A stretch of 64,000 nt of DNA from Thermomonas sp. (GCF_029945965.1 NZ_JAQSDO010000015.1:496001-560000), one strand, 5' to 3'. Counted from the first letter of the stretch, positions 50,556 to 62,466 are shown. Notes: generated by a model not told the origin, from the letters alone. A program made the numbers and translations.

Positions 50556-51457
50556 GCGTAGGTTCCCTTCATGGTGGCGACGAACAGGTCGGCCAAGCCT
50601 GGATTTCGGGTTTCGCCGAGTTCGGCCAGCCGGGCCGGATCGGCGCCATCGAACAACGCGCTGTCAAAAAGCATGACGGTCTTGCCGAAGGGCAGGGCGC
50701 GTTCGTCGATCGGTTTCAGTGCGCGTGCGGTATCCAGCTGGTCGGCATTGACCAGCACTTCCACGTAGCGCGCGCCGACGTCATCCATGGTCGCGTCCAG
50801 CACGATCTTGCCGTCGCGGATGAACATCACGTCGGTGAGGATGTGTTCGATCTCCTCAACCTGGTGGGTGGTGACCAGAATGGTTTTTTCCTCGTCGAAA
50901 TAGTCTTCCAGCAGGCGCTGGTAGAACTGCTTGCGATACAGGATGTCCAGGCCCAGGGTCGGTTCGTCCAGCACCAGGAACTTGGCATCGATCGCCATCA
51001 CCAGCGCCAGGTGCAATTGCACGATCATGCCCTTGGACATTTCGCGCACGCGCAGGTCAGGTGTCAGCTGGGTGCCTTGCAGGAAGCGCCAGCACTTGGC
51101 CGCATCGAAACGCGGATGCACGCCGGCAGTGAACTCGATCGCCTGCTTGACCTTGATCCAGCGCGGCAGCACGGCCACGTCGGCGATGAAGCAGACATCG
51201 TTCATGAGTTCGTCGCGCTCGGTGCGCGGATCCTTGCCCAGTACCTTCAGCTCGCCTTCGAACGGGATCAGGCCGAGCATGGCCTTGAGAGCTGTGGTCT
51301 TGCCGGCGCCATTCGGACCGATCAAGCCGACGATGCGGCCAACCGGGATCTCGAAACTGGTGCCGTCCAGGGCTAGCTTGCCCTTGTATGCCTTGCGCAG
51401 GCCGCGTGCGGTGACGACGTCGCTTTTGGTTGATGCAATTGTCATGGATGCACTCAT
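50552..51457 (-). CDS. ABC transporter ATP-binding protein, YtrB-like, with atypical signature motif
   Basis: The protein has 301 residues from ATG 51457, whose ATGA overlaps the GntR stop; an upstream start (51469) is less likely. Walker A GPNGAGKT is at 47-54 and Walker B LVLDEP at 162-167 with Asp164-Glu165. The signature is MSKGM (140-144), not LSGGQ, and is followed by IVQLHLALVMA without the usual Gln-Arg. No glutamine is obvious in the Q-loop region (FIADVAVLPRWIK). The switch histidine is present (TTHQVEEIE). It powers the adjacent permease as an exporter. Confidence 0.87.
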   Translation of the reverse strand: MSASMTIASTKSDVVTARGLRKAYKGKLALDGTSFEIPVGRIVGLIGPNGAGKTTALKAMLGLIPFEGELKVLGKDPRTERDELMNDVCFIADVAVLPRWIKVKQAIEFTAGVHPRFDAAKCWRFLQGTQLTPDLRVREMSKGMIVQLHLALVMAIDAKFLVLDEPTLGLDILYRKQFYQRLLEDYFDEEKTILVTTHQVEEIEHILTDVMFIRDGKIVLDATMDDVGARYVEVLVNADQLDTARALKPIDERALPFGKTVMLFDSALFDGADPARLAELGETRNPGLADLFVATMKGTYA

Positions 51458-51825
51458 TTCCTTCCCCACTTGTTCTTGGGATCAAGCAGTTCGCCGGGCT
51501 CCAGGCCCAGGCGCTGGATGCGCTCGAGCACCAGCGGCCATTCTTCGCGCAGGAAATGTTCGCGCTCGCTGCTCATCAAGCGCGTGGCGGCGCCGTCAAT
51601 CACGTACATGCCAAGTCCCCTGCGTTTTTCCACGAGTTGATCGTCCGCGAGTTCCTGGTAGGCACGCGAGACGGTGATCGGATTGAGCTGATATTCGGCC
51701 GCGACTTGGCGGACCGATGGCAGCGCATCGCCAGGCTTCAGCACGCCATCGAGCAGCATCGCCACGACGCGTTCCTTGAGCTGGCGGTAGATGGGAGCGC
51801 CATCGCTCCATTCGATTGCGGCCAT
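51454..51825 (-). CDS. GntR-family regulator, YtrA subfamily
   Basis: The protein has 123 residues. The N-terminal winged helix-turn-helix reads PIYRQLKERVVAMLLDGVLK, LPSVRQVAAEYQLNPITVSR and LVEKRRGLGMYV. The C-terminal part is only about 45 residues and holds no ligand-binding domain, which is the definition of the YtrA subfamily. It probably represses its own operon by binding the inverted repeat at 52121-52142. It is encoded 3 nt after the small upstream gene and overlaps the ATPase gene. Confidence 0.9.
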   Translation of the reverse strand: MAAIEWSDGAPIYRQLKERVVAMLLDGVLKPGDALPSVRQVAAEYQLNPITVSRAYQELADDQLVEKRRGLGMYVIDGAATRLMSSEREHFLREEWPLVLERIQRLGLEPGELLDPKNKWGRK

Positions 51826-51828
51826 GGC

Positions 51829-52095
51829 TCAGCTCCGCGGTGCGAAGGAGAAGAAGGGCATCGCCAGAGACTGCCGGCTATGTCGAACGGCGCGTGCCCG
51901 CTGGATTGGTGCGGCATCCGCCTCGTCTATGGCATCACTGGCCATCACCGCCTGCGAATCGATCGATGCGAGCACGCTAGCCGTGTTGGTCGCGTCCAGG
52001 TGTGGCGTGATCGGAGAACTGGCAATAATGCCGACGACCAGCAGGCTGCTGCTAGCGATCGCGGCCATCAGGGTGTTGTGGAGTTTGCGGGTCAT
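51829..52095 (-). CDS. small membrane-anchored or secreted protein, first gene of the GntR-ABC operon
   Basis: The protein has 88 residues from ATG 52095 (MTRKLHNTLMAAIASSS); the frame extends upstream through the promoter and is not credible there. It has one hydrophobic segment (about 9-27) that could be a signal peptide or anchor. The remainder is Asp/Ala/Ser rich (LASIDSQAVMASDAIDEADAA), then turns basic and ends in MPFFSFAPRS. I do not recognise a family. The position right behind the operator and 3 nt before the GntR gene makes it a real member of the operon. Confidence 0.6.
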   Translation of the reverse strand: MTRKLHNTLMAAIASSSLLVVGIIASSPITPHLDATNTASVLASIDSQAVMASDAIDEADAAPIQRARAVRHSRQSLAMPFFSFAPRS

Positions 52096-52120
52096 GGTGG
52101 TGTCCTGCTTTGGGTATTCG

Positions 52121-52142
52121 GTGTTGTAGGCAACTATAACAC
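52121..52142. promoter_or_regulatory. operator of the GntR (YtrA-type) operon
   Basis: GTGTTGTAG and CTATAACAC form a 9-bp inverted repeat with one mismatch around GCAA. It overlaps the -10 box and the predicted start site of the operon, ideal for repression. GntR-family operators have this GTGT...ACAC symmetry. Confidence 0.72.
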
Positions 52143-52160
52143 TAGAATTCATCCCGTCAA
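52133..52160 (-). promoter_or_regulatory. promoter of the GntR-ABC operon
   Basis: On the minus strand, TTGACG (52155-52160) and TATAGT (52133-52138) are separated by 16 nt, each matching five of six consensus bases. The predicted start is near 52126, about 30 nt before the first start codon. Confidence 0.78.
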
Positions 52161-52338
52161 GCTTCAAGTGACCCAACTGATGGCATAGAGACGCAGGCTC
52201 CCGATTTTGGTGGCGAGCAGACAGCGGAATGAACAAACCTGGGCGCCGGGATTGCCGTACCCGCCGCGGCAAACGACAATGTCTGGATTGCCCGCCGCTA
52301 GCGCGGATCGTTGCGCCTGTTCACCGATGGAGTTGCCG

Positions 52339-53253
52339 ATGTCCTTTTCCCCGCGCGCTGCCTGCGCATTGCTGCTTGTTGCGGTGTTTGGCCTGGTCCA
52401 GGCGCAGCAGGCACCGCTTGCCACCGATCGCGACAAGGTCGGCTACATGATCGGCATGGATGTCGCGCGCTCGCTTGAGCCGGCGATGCCGGACATGGAC
52501 ATGGCCGCTTTCCAGAAGGCATTGGAGAACGGGATGGCCGGCAAGCAGCCCTTGCTGGACGGCGCAGAGGCGCAGAAGACCTCTCAATCGCTCATGGCCA
52601 GCATCGGCGCGCGCAAGAGCGGCAAGCCGGCTGCTGCCCTGGATCGGCAGAAAGTCGGTTACCTGCTTGGCGCGGACGTGGGTGGCAACCTTGCTGCAGT
52701 CAGTGCCGAATTCGACGTGCCGACCATGCTGCGCGGCCTGAAGGACGCCACTACGCCCAATGCCAAGACCTTGTTGAGCGACGAAGAAGCCAGTGCTGTT
52801 CGCAGTGCATTCTCAGCGCATAGGCAGGCGATCCAGCAGACCAAGGCTGCCGAGGCTGGCCAGGTGAATCGCAAGGCCGGCCAGGAGTTCATGGCCAAGA
52901 ACAAAGCGGTCAAGGGCGTTTTCACAACCCCCAGCGGCCTGCAGTACATGGTGTTGCGCCAAGGCAATGGGCCGCGCCCGAAGCCAGGCGAGCGCGTGCA
53001 CGTCAATTATGTCGGCACCTCGCTGGACGGTACCAAGTTCGACAGTTCCTACGATCGCGGGGAACCTGCCGTGTTCGGATTGAACCAAGTCATCCCCGGC
53101 TGGTCTGAAGGTGTCGGCATGATGCCGGTTGGTGCCAAGTACCGGTTCTGGGTTCCCGGCGACCTTGCTTACGGCGAGAAAGGCGGCGGCGATGGCGTGA
53201 TCGGTCCCAATGCCACCCTGATATTCGATGTCGAACTGCTTGGCGTCGAGTAA
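52339..53253 (+). CDS. FKBP-type peptidyl-prolyl isomerase with duplicated N-terminal domain
   Basis: The protein has 304 residues from ATG 52339, which has GGAG 6 nt upstream; ATG 52327 is four codons earlier. A signal peptide (ACALLLVAVFGLVQAQQ) sends it to the periplasm. Residues 30-90 (DRDKVGYMIGMDVARSL) and 102-162 (DRQKVGYLLGADVGGNL) are two copies of the FKBP N-terminal dimerisation domain, where FkpA and Mip have one. A helical linker leads to the FKBP domain (about 195-304), with FDSSYDRGEP, VIPGWSEG and DLAYGEKG holding the active-site residues. It folds or chaperones periplasmic proteins. A single-domain paralogue follows. Confidence 0.9.
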   Translation: MSFSPRAACALLLVAVFGLVQAQQAPLATDRDKVGYMIGMDVARSLEPAMPDMDMAAFQKALENGMAGKQPLLDGAEAQKTSQSLMASIGARKSGKPAAALDRQKVGYLLGADVGGNLAAVSAEFDVPTMLRGLKDATTPNAKTLLSDEEASAVRSAFSAHRQAIQQTKAAEAGQVNRKAGQEFMAKNKAVKGVFTTPSGLQYMVLRQGNGPRPKPGERVHVNYVGTSLDGTKFDSSYDRGEPAVFGLNQVIPGWSEGVGMMPVGAKYRFWVPGDLAYGEKGGGDGVIGPNATLIFDVELLGVE

Positions 53254-53331
53254 CACGATCAAAATTTCGCCATGTCCCGCATGCCTGCAACGGCATGCAT
53301 CCCACCCCCCTAATTCCGGAGCCATGATTCG

Positions 53332-54120
53332 ATGAAGCCTGTTGCCCGTGCCACCGTCCTAGCCATCGCCAGCGTGCTCGCACTCGGCGCCTGTGACAAA
53401 ACCGCGCAGAAGCCTGCCGATGCCAAGGCCGAAAAGTCGGCGGAAGCCACCAAGGACGCGGCTGCCGATGGCAAGTCCAGCTATCCTGGCCTGCCCACCG
53501 AGAAAGAGCAGGTCAGTTACATGATCGGCATGATGACGGGCAAGCAGCTCACCGAAATCAAGGACGAGGTAAACCTCGATACCGTGGTAAAAGCGATGCG
53601 CAGCCAGATGGCGGACGAAAAAATGCTGCTGACCGAAGACCAGGCCAAGACCATCGGTGAGGGCTTCAGCCAAAAGATGCAGGCCAAGCACATCGCCAAG
53701 ATGATGGCCGATGCCAAGAACAACCTGGAAATCGGCAACAAGTTCCTGGCGGATAACGCCAAGAAGCCAGGCGTGACCACCACGCCGTCTGGCCTGCAGT
53801 ACCAGGTGATGACCGATGCCAAGGGCGCAAAGCCAGGTGCCAAGGACGGGGTCAAGGTGAACTACAAGGGCAGCTTGCTGGATGGCAAGACCTTCGACAG
53901 TTCCTACGACCGCGGCGAACCGGCGGTGATGCCGCTGGATGGCGTGATCCCGGGCTGGAGCGAAGGCCTGCAACTGATGCCGGTCGGCGCCAAGTACAAG
54001 TTCTGGATCCCGGCCAGCCTGGCCTATGGCGAACAGGCGCCGCCGATGATCGGCCCCAACCAGGTGCTGGTGTTTGAAGTCGATCTGCTCGACATCGTCA
54101 AGCCGCCGTCCGCCAAGTAA
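53332..54120 (+). CDS. FKBP-type peptidyl-prolyl isomerase lipoprotein (FkpA/Mip-like)
   Basis: The protein has 262 residues. The lipobox L-G-A-C places the lipid on Cys21. A Lys/Ala-rich tether is followed by one N-terminal dimerisation domain (about 55-110, EKEQVSYMIGMMTGKQL), a long helix (MQAKHIAKMMADAKNN) and the FKBP domain (about 150-255) with TFDSSYDRGEP and VIPGWSEG. It is the classic Mip/FkpA plan. The gene lies 78 nt after the related isomerase and ends in a strong intrinsic terminator, so the two may share a transcript. Confidence 0.92.
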   Translation: MKPVARATVLAIASVLALGACDKTAQKPADAKAEKSAEATKDAAADGKSSYPGLPTEKEQVSYMIGMMTGKQLTEIKDEVNLDTVVKAMRSQMADEKMLLTEDQAKTIGEGFSQKMQAKHIAKMMADAKNNLEIGNKFLADNAKKPGVTTTPSGLQYQVMTDAKGAKPGAKDGVKVNYKGSLLDGKTFDSSYDRGEPAVMPLDGVIPGWSEGLQLMPVGAKYKFWIPASLAYGEQAPPMIGPNQVLVFEVDLLDIVKPPSAK

Positions 54121-54137
54121 TCGCATCGATCAGGAAG

Positions 54138-54170
54138 GGGACGTATCCTCGCGGTACGTCCCTTTTTTTT
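54138..54170 (+). terminator. rho-independent terminator of the FKBP genes
   Basis: GGGACGTA and TACGTCCC form an 8-bp stem around a 9-nt loop, followed by eight T. It starts 17 nt after the stop codon. Confidence 0.93.
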
Positions 54171-54208
54171 GCCCATGACACCTCTTTGCCCAGAACGGAA
54201 CCTATTGC

Positions 54209-55555
54209 ATGCGCGTCTGTATTTTCGGCACCGGCTATGTTGGCCTGGTCACCGGCACCTGCCTGGCCGAGGTTGGCCATGATGTCATCTGCGTGGACAT
54301 CGATGCAGCCAAGGTCGATGGCCTCAACAATGGGGTGATCCCGATCTATGAGCCGGGGCTGACCCCGATGGTCAAGGCCAACCATGCCTCGGGTCGCCTG
54401 CGCTTCAGCACTGACGCGCAGGCCGGGATTGCGCATGGCGAAATCATCTTCATCGCCGTAGGCACGCCGCCGGACGAGGATGGCAGTGCCGACCTGAAGT
54501 ACGTGCTGACGGTGGCAAACACTATCGGTGAGCACCTGCAGCGGCCGTCCGTCGTGGTGGACAAGTCGACGGTACCGGTCGGTACCGCGGACAAGGTACG
54601 TGCGGCGATTGCCTCGGCATTGCAGGCGCGCGGTGCCGACATCCAGTTTGACGTCGTGTCCAACCCGGAATTCCTCAAGGAGGGCGCCGCGGTCGAGGAC
54701 TGCATGCGCCCGGACCGGATCGTGATCGGCGCCGACAGCGCCAGTGCGATCGAGCAGCTCAAGCGCCTGTATGCACCGTTCAACCGCAATCACGACCGCA
54801 TCGTGAGCATGGATGTACGTTCGGCCGAACTGACCAAATATGCCGCCAATGCAATGCTGGCGACCAAGATCAGTTTCATGAACGAGATCGCCAACATCGC
54901 CGAACAGGTGGGTGCGGATATCGAACACGTGCGCAAGGGGATTGGCTCGGACCCGCGCATCGGTTGGCACTTCATTTACCCGGGCGCCGGTTATGGCGGT
55001 TCCTGCTTCCCCAAGGACGTTCAGGCCTTGGCAAAAACTGCCCAGCAACATGGCCTGCGGCCGCGCCTGCTGGATGCGGTGGAAGCAGTCAACGAGGCGC
55101 AGAAGAGCCACCTGTTCGAACTGGTGCTGCGCCATTACGGTGGCGTCGATGCATTGCGCGGAAAGACCTTCGCGGTTTGGGGGCTGGCCTTCAAGCCGAA
55201 TACCGACGATATGCGTGAAGCCTCCAGCCGTCGCCTGATGCAACAGCTGTGGGACGCAGGTGCGTGCGTGCAGGCCTTCGATCCCGAAGCCATGCCCGAA
55301 ACCGGGCGCATCTTCGGTGAACGCAAGGATCTGAAGCTGTGCGAGTCCGATGCGCAAGCACTGGACGGCGCGGATGCACTGGTGGTGGTGACCGAGTGGA
55401 AGCAGTTCCGCAGCCCGGATTTCACTCGCATGAAGCGATCGCTCGCCGATGCCGTCGTGTTCGATGGCCGCAACCTTTATGAGCCATCCGATATCGAAGC
55501 TGCCGGCCTTGCCTATTACGGCATCGGCCGCGGTCGTTCGCTGGTCCGGGGCTGA
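54209..55555 (+). CDS. ugd: UDP-glucose 6-dehydrogenase
   Basis: The protein has 448 residues. The NAD motif [20 protein letters not shown] starts at residue 4. The catalytic cysteine lies in the signature [13 protein letters not shown] near residue 265, and [20 protein letters not shown] is also conserved. It makes UDP-glucuronate, a precursor for exopolysaccharide and for lipid A sugars such as aminoarabinose. No polysaccharide genes are next to it; slyX and the DUF2058 gene follow closely (6 and 5 nt). Confidence 0.95.
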   Translation: MRVCIFGTGYVGLVTGTCLAEVGHDVICVDIDAAKVDGLNNGVIPIYEPGLTPMVKANHASGRLRFSTDAQAGIAHGEIIFIAVGTPPDEDGSADLKYVLTVANTIGEHLQRPSVVVDKSTVPVGTADKVRAAIASALQARGADIQFDVVSNPEFLKEGAAVEDCMRPDRIVIGADSASAIEQLKRLYAPFNRNHDRIVSMDVRSAELTKYAANAMLATKISFMNEIANIAEQVGADIEHVRKGIGSDPRIGWHFIYPGAGYGGSCFPKDVQALAKTAQQHGLRPRLLDAVEAVNEAQKSHLFELVLRHYGGVDALRGKTFAVWGLAFKPNTDDMREASSRRLMQQLWDAGACVQAFDPEAMPETGRIFGERKDLKLCESDAQALDGADALVVVTEWKQFRSPDFTRMKRSLADAVVFDGRNLYEPSDIEAAGLAYYGIGRGRSLVRG

Positions 55556-55561
55556 CCTGCG

Positions 55562-55789
55562 ATGGATGCGATCGAACAGCGCCTGGTCGACCTGGAAATG
55601 CGGCTCGCGTTCCAGGAACAGGCCCTGCACGAACTCAGCGATGCACTGGCCGCCGCGCGCGATGGCGAATCGCGCAATGCACTGTTGATGCACCGGATGT
55701 TGGAAGAGTTGCGACAATTGCGCAGCGCCATGGCAACCAGTCCGCTCACTGGTGATGCCGCCAACGAACCACCACCCCCGCACTACTGA
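55562..55789 (+). CDS. slyX: SlyX family protein
   Basis: The protein has 75 residues. It is a short coiled coil with the SlyX start MDAIEQRLVDLEMRLAFQEQ and ALHELSDAL, and a Pro-rich end (EPPPPHY), as in other SlyX proteins. Function is unknown. It lies 6 nt after ugd and 5 nt before the DUF2058 gene, consistent with a three-gene operon. Confidence 0.85.
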   Translation: MDAIEQRLVDLEMRLAFQEQALHELSDALAAARDGESRNALLMHRMLEELRQLRSAMATSPLTGDAANEPPPPHY

Positions 55790-55794
55790 CCGTC

Positions 55795-56460
55795 ATGACT
55801 GATTCCCTGCGCGACCAATTGCTTGGATTGGGTTTCAAACCCGCACCAAAGCCAGAACGCAAGCCAGAGCGCAAAGACAATCGCGCGGCGGAACACCGCA
55901 AGCCATCCAGTGCCGTCAACCCGGGGCGTCCCGGCCAAGCCGCGAAGCCGGCGCATGCACGGCAGGGCGAGCGCGCTGGGCACAAGCCGCAGCCGCAGCA
56001 GCCACGTGGCCCGGGCAAGCCTGCGCGCAGCCGCGAAGACATCGACCTGGCCAAGGCCTATGCGATCCGTGCGCAGAAAGAAAAGGACGAACGCATAGAG
56101 GCCGAGCGGCTCAAGCAGGAGCAGGCGCGCCTGCGCCGCGAGGCCAAGGCGAAACTGACCGAACTCGTGGCCGGCAAGGGGCTGAATGCCAACGACGCCG
56201 AACACGTCCGCCATTTCGAATATGGCGGCAAGATCAAACGCATCCACGTTACTGCCGACCAGCTCAAGGCACTCAACGCCGGCGAACTCGGCGTGCTGCA
56301 ACTGGAAGGGCGTTACCTGCTGGTCAGCGCCGAACTGCTGGCGCAGGCCGAGGCCGTGTTCGCGCCCGCGATCGCGCTGAAAGTCGACCCAAATGCGACG
56401 CGCGAAGACGATCCCTACGCGGATCCGCAATACCAGGTGCCCGACGACCTGGCCTGGTGA
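55795..56460 (+). CDS. DUF2058 (YaiL-like) protein
   Basis: The protein has 221 residues. The N-terminus MTDSLRDQLLGLGF is the family hallmark. A long Lys/Arg/Pro/Ala-rich disordered region follows (about 15-80), then a charged helix (AQKEKDERIEAERLKQEQAR). The C-terminal globular part is typical (LVAGKGLNANDAEHVRHFEY, GKIKRIHVTADQL, LAIVQLEGRYLLV-like LGVLQLEGRYLLV). The role is unknown; the basic region suggests nucleic acid binding. It converges on tyrA with only 3 nt between stops. Confidence 0.85.
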   Translation: MTDSLRDQLLGLGFKPAPKPERKPERKDNRAAEHRKPSSAVNPGRPGQAAKPAHARQGERAGHKPQPQQPRGPGKPARSREDIDLAKAYAIRAQKEKDERIEAERLKQEQARLRREAKAKLTELVAGKGLNANDAEHVRHFEYGGKIKRIHVTADQLKALNAGELGVLQLEGRYLLVSAELLAQAEAVFAPAIALKVDPNATREDDPYADPQYQVPDDLAW

Positions 56461-56463
56461 GCC

Positions 56464-57602
56464 TCAGCCTGCGTTGTCGCGGGCTTCAAGGATGCGGCCG
56501 ATGTCGGCGCCTTCCACCGCCTCGCGCAAGGCCTGAATTGGCACGGGTAGTGCGTCGAGTCCGATCCTGAAATGCAGCTCGCCATGAGGCGTGCGCGAGG
56601 AGTGGATCGACGCCAGGTTGACGCCGAGCGCCTCGAAGATTTCCAGCAGCGCGCGCAACGAGCCTGGTCGATCCTCAGGCAGGTAGACACTCAGGTAGCG
56701 GTGGTCATCCAGGTCGGCCAGAAGGTAGCTCAACCGTTCGAAGCCATGGCTGCGTATTGCGAGTGAGTCGCCGGTGAAGGCCTGCGCCGGCTGGACCAGG
56801 AAGTCTGCGCGCATGTTGCGTCGGGCATCCTCGCTGCCGTCAGCCACATGGTCGCGCAACTGTGCGCTGGCATCCGCAAGTTCCTGCAGGACCGGCAGGA
56901 CGTGCGGATTGCCGAACTGGATATCTTCGTAGATGGCTAGATTGCCAGACAGGATCCGTCCGGTAACAGTCAGGTCGAGCTCAAAGCCCACGGTCCGCAA
57001 CGCATGCAGCAGTGGCATGCCGCCTGCCTCGCTGGCGAGCAGTTCAAGTACGCGCGCCTGGGTCATGTGCGAGGCATGTACCAACCCCTGCACCAGTGCC
57101 ATCGCACGATCATGCGCAAGTGGCTCGACATGAACATATTCGGCTTCGAGCCTGGCCAGCAGTTCGTCCAGCCAGGCCTGCCAGCGTGTGATTCGTGCCG
57201 GGCAGACTGCCAGCACGTGGCCTTTCAGGCTACCGATCTTTGGAGGCGCCGCCATCGGATGCAGGCCGACGACCTCCGCGCGGGAACGCAGCATCGCCTC
57301 GACCGGGGCCTGCTTGATCGAAGTCAGGTCCAGCCAGAGCTTGCCGGCTTCATCGCCGGCAGCCGCGGCCACGTAGTCGTCAATCACCGCGACCGAGTGG
57401 CGGATCGGCGCGCTGAAGATCAGTACGTCGGCTTGCAGGGCCAGTTCGCGTGGTGAGAGTCCGGTTTCGCCCGCGGGATCGCGGCCGATGACCTGCAGTC
57501 CCATGCGCTCCCGAAAAAATGCGGTCAGCCAGCGTCCGTATGCACCGGCATTGCCGATGATACCCACGACCGGAGGCCTGCCATCCGGACCGTTCACCAG
57601 TC

Positions 57603-57606
<4 letters not shown>
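56464..57606 (-). CDS. tyrA: prephenate dehydrogenase with C-terminal ACT domain
   Basis: The protein has 380 residues from ATG 57606, overlapping the metH stop (ATGA). The N-terminal nucleotide-binding motif [13 protein letters not shown] resembles the TyrA glycine-rich loop, followed by [19 protein letters not shown] and [17 protein letters not shown], then [10 protein letters not shown] with the conserved His. The helical domain has [17 protein letters not shown]. The C-terminal 75 residues form an ACT domain ([20 protein letters not shown]), usual for feedback control by an aromatic amino acid. It makes 4-hydroxyphenylpyruvate for tyrosine. There is no chorismate mutase domain. Confidence 0.82.
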
Positions 57607-60286
<2,680 letters not shown>

Positions 60287-60290
<4 letters not shown>

Positions 60291-61402
60291 GCGGCATCGG
60301 CCAGTTGCGGGGCGGCCATTTGAGGAAGCGCGCGCGGCGCAAGGCCTTCCATCGCCTGCGCGATCGCCGCGATGTGCTCCGGCGTCGTTCCGCAGCAGCC
60401 ACCAACCAGGTTCAGCAGCCCGGCGGTGGCGAATTCGTGCAACATCGCGGCCATGTCTTCCGGTGTTTCGTCATATCCACCGAACGCATTCGGCAGGCCG
60501 GCATTCGGGTGGCAGCTGATATTGGTATCAGCGACTTGCGAAAGCACGTCGATGTGCTGGCGCAGGTCCTTGGCGCCAAGCGCACAGTTCAGGCCGATCG
60601 CCAGCGGCTGCGCATGCCGCAGCGAGTACCAGAACGCTTCAGCAGTCTGGCCGGACAGCGTGCGCCCGGAGGCATCGGTAATGGTTCCTGACACCATCAC
60701 CGGTAGCCGCGCGCCGAGTGCTTCGAACACATCGTCAATCGCGAACAGCGCGGCCTTGGCATTGAGCGTATCGAACACGGTTTCCACCATCAGCACATCC
60801 GCGCCACCCTCGATCAGGCCATAGGTCGCTTCGCGATAGGCCTCGGCGAGTTCGTCGAAGGAAACCGCACGGAAGCCGGGGCGATTGACGTCCGGGCTGA
60901 GCGAGGCGGTGCGCGAGGTAGGCCCGAGCACGCCGATCACGAAGCGCGGCTTGGACGGGTTGAGTGCCTCTGCTTCATCGCAGGCGGCGCGGGCGAGCGC
61001 GGCGCCTTCGCGGTTCAATTCGCGAACCAGGTGCTGCAGGCGGTAATCGGCGAGTGATATCGAGGTCGAGTTGAAGGTATTGGTTTCGACCAGGTCGGCG
61101 CCGGCCGCGAGGTAGTTCTGGTGGATACTGCGGATGATGTCCGGGCGGGTCAGGCTGAGCAGGTCGTTGTTGCCGCGCTGGTCCTGCGGCTCGCAGCCGC
61201 AGCCAGCGCCATGCGCGTGGCCATCTGCGCCGAATAGTGCGTCATAACCTTCGGCGAAGCGTTCGCCGCGGTAGTCGGCTTCTTCCAGTTCGTGGCGCTG
61301 GATCATGGTGCCCATCGCGCCGTCGATGATCAGGATGCGCGCAGCCAGCGCGGCCTCAAGCGCAGCGACGCGTTCGGGATTGCGCCAAGGCAGCGCGGTC
61401 AC
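60287..61402 (-). CDS. metH: methionine synthase homocysteine-binding part (split MetH)
   Basis: The protein has 371 residues and is a homocysteine S-methyltransferase barrel. The start [21 protein letters not shown] matches MetH residue for residue in style. The zinc ligands are Cys273 (GLNCALG) and Cys336-Cys337 ([10 protein letters not shown]). An insertion at about 58-76 carries HAHGAGCGC, absent from the E. coli enzyme. It activates homocysteine for methyl transfer and must work with the next gene's product. Both ends overlap neighbouring genes by 4 nt, so the split is a stable gene boundary, not a recent frameshift. Confidence 0.92.
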
Positions 61403-62328
61403 GGCTTGCTCCCGATCAGCGAGATCACCTCGAAATGCGGCGGACGTTTTTCACGGGTCACGGTTTCGGTACTGGTGATGCGCAGCCCGGCTTTTTCCAC
61501 GAATTTGTACAGGTCCCTGGCGGCAAACCCGAGGTTCTGGTGGCCATAGGCCGCCACCACGTTGCGATGCTCATGCTTGGCAAGGCTCGACAGCAGCAGG
61601 CGGCCACCCTTGCGCAGCACGCGCGCCGCCTCGGCCACGGCCTGCGCGGGCTTGTCTGCATAAGTCAGCGCGTGCATCAGTACCACCAGGTCGAAGCTGC
61701 TGTCCTTGAACGGCAGCGCATGCATGTCGCCTTCGCGCACCTCGACATTTTCATAGCGACGAAGGCGCTCGGCAGCAGCAGCGACCACGCGTTGGCTGGA
61801 GTCGATGCAGACATAGCGCTTGGCATGCGGCGCCAGCAGTTCCGCCAGCACGCCGTCACCGGAGGCGATGTCGAGCACATCGCCGGGTGCCAGCAGCGGC
61901 AGGGCGGTGCGTGCCAGTGCTTCCCAGGTGCGGCCTGGCGAGTAATGCCGTTCCATGTCGCCGGCCACGCTGTCGGCCCAGTTCTGGTCGGCCGCGCGCA
62001 TTGCAAGGATCGACGGCACTCGCTCGGCGTCCTGGCGTAGCAGCGGATCGTCGCTGCCTTGGCTGATCGAATGCCACAAGGCGCGTTGTGCTGGATCCAG
62101 CACGGCTTCGTCGAAGCGGTAATAGGCGGACACACCGGAACGCCGATCGCGGACGATGCCGGCTTCCTTGAGCTTGGCCAGGTGGGTCGATACGCGCGGT
62201 TGCGCCAACTGGGTGATCGCGGACAACTCGGCCACGGTGAGCTCTTCGCCCTCCAGCAGCGCCAGCAGGCGCACGCGGGTGGCGTCAGCGAATACCTTCA
62301 AACGGGTCGACCAGCCTTCCAGATCCAT
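61399..62328 (-). CDS. ArsR-type regulator fused to SAM-methyltransferase fold (SahR-like)
   Basis: The protein has 309 residues from ATG 62328, which has GGAAAG 6 nt upstream; an ATG at 62352 adds eight residues. Residues 1-95 form an ArsR winged helix ([40 protein letters not shown]) without the metal-binding cysteines of arsenic sensors. Residues 130-309 are a class I methyltransferase fold with the SAM-binding motif [15 protein letters not shown] and [20 protein letters not shown]. This architecture and its place before metH match SahR, a known S-adenosylhomocysteine-responsive repressor of methionine-cycle genes in Proteobacteria. It overlaps metH by 4 nt. Confidence 0.82.
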   Translation of the reverse strand: MDLEGWSTRLKVFADATRVRLLALLEGEELTVAELSAITQLAQPRVSTHLAKLKEAGIVRDRRSGVSAYYRFDEAVLDPAQRALWHSISQGSDDPLLRQDAERVPSILAMRAADQNWADSVAGDMERHYSPGRTWEALARTALPLLAPGDVLDIASGDGVLAELLAPHAKRYVCIDSSQRVVAAAAERLRRYENVEVREGDMHALPFKDSSFDLVVLMHALTYADKPAQAVAEAARVLRKGGRLLLSSLAKHEHRNVVAAYGHQNLGFAARDLYKFVEKAGLRITSTETVTREKRPPHFEVISLIGSKP

Positions 62329-62466
62329 ATATATCTTTCCATCGCGATTCAACGATAAGTGTCTGCGGTTGGCGGCTTGAGGTCAAGCTGCAGCAGTCTC
62401 CCAGGTGGGGTTCGTGCAGCCGTGGCGCTACAATTGCAACCCACCGCAGACGACCCGGAGCAGCCC

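Noticed and set aside
62329-62466. Possible SAM or SAH riboswitch between the SahR-like and acyl-CoA dehydrogenase genes
   Set aside because: The leader is short and I find no conserved pairing pattern; the protein regulator is the simpler explanation.
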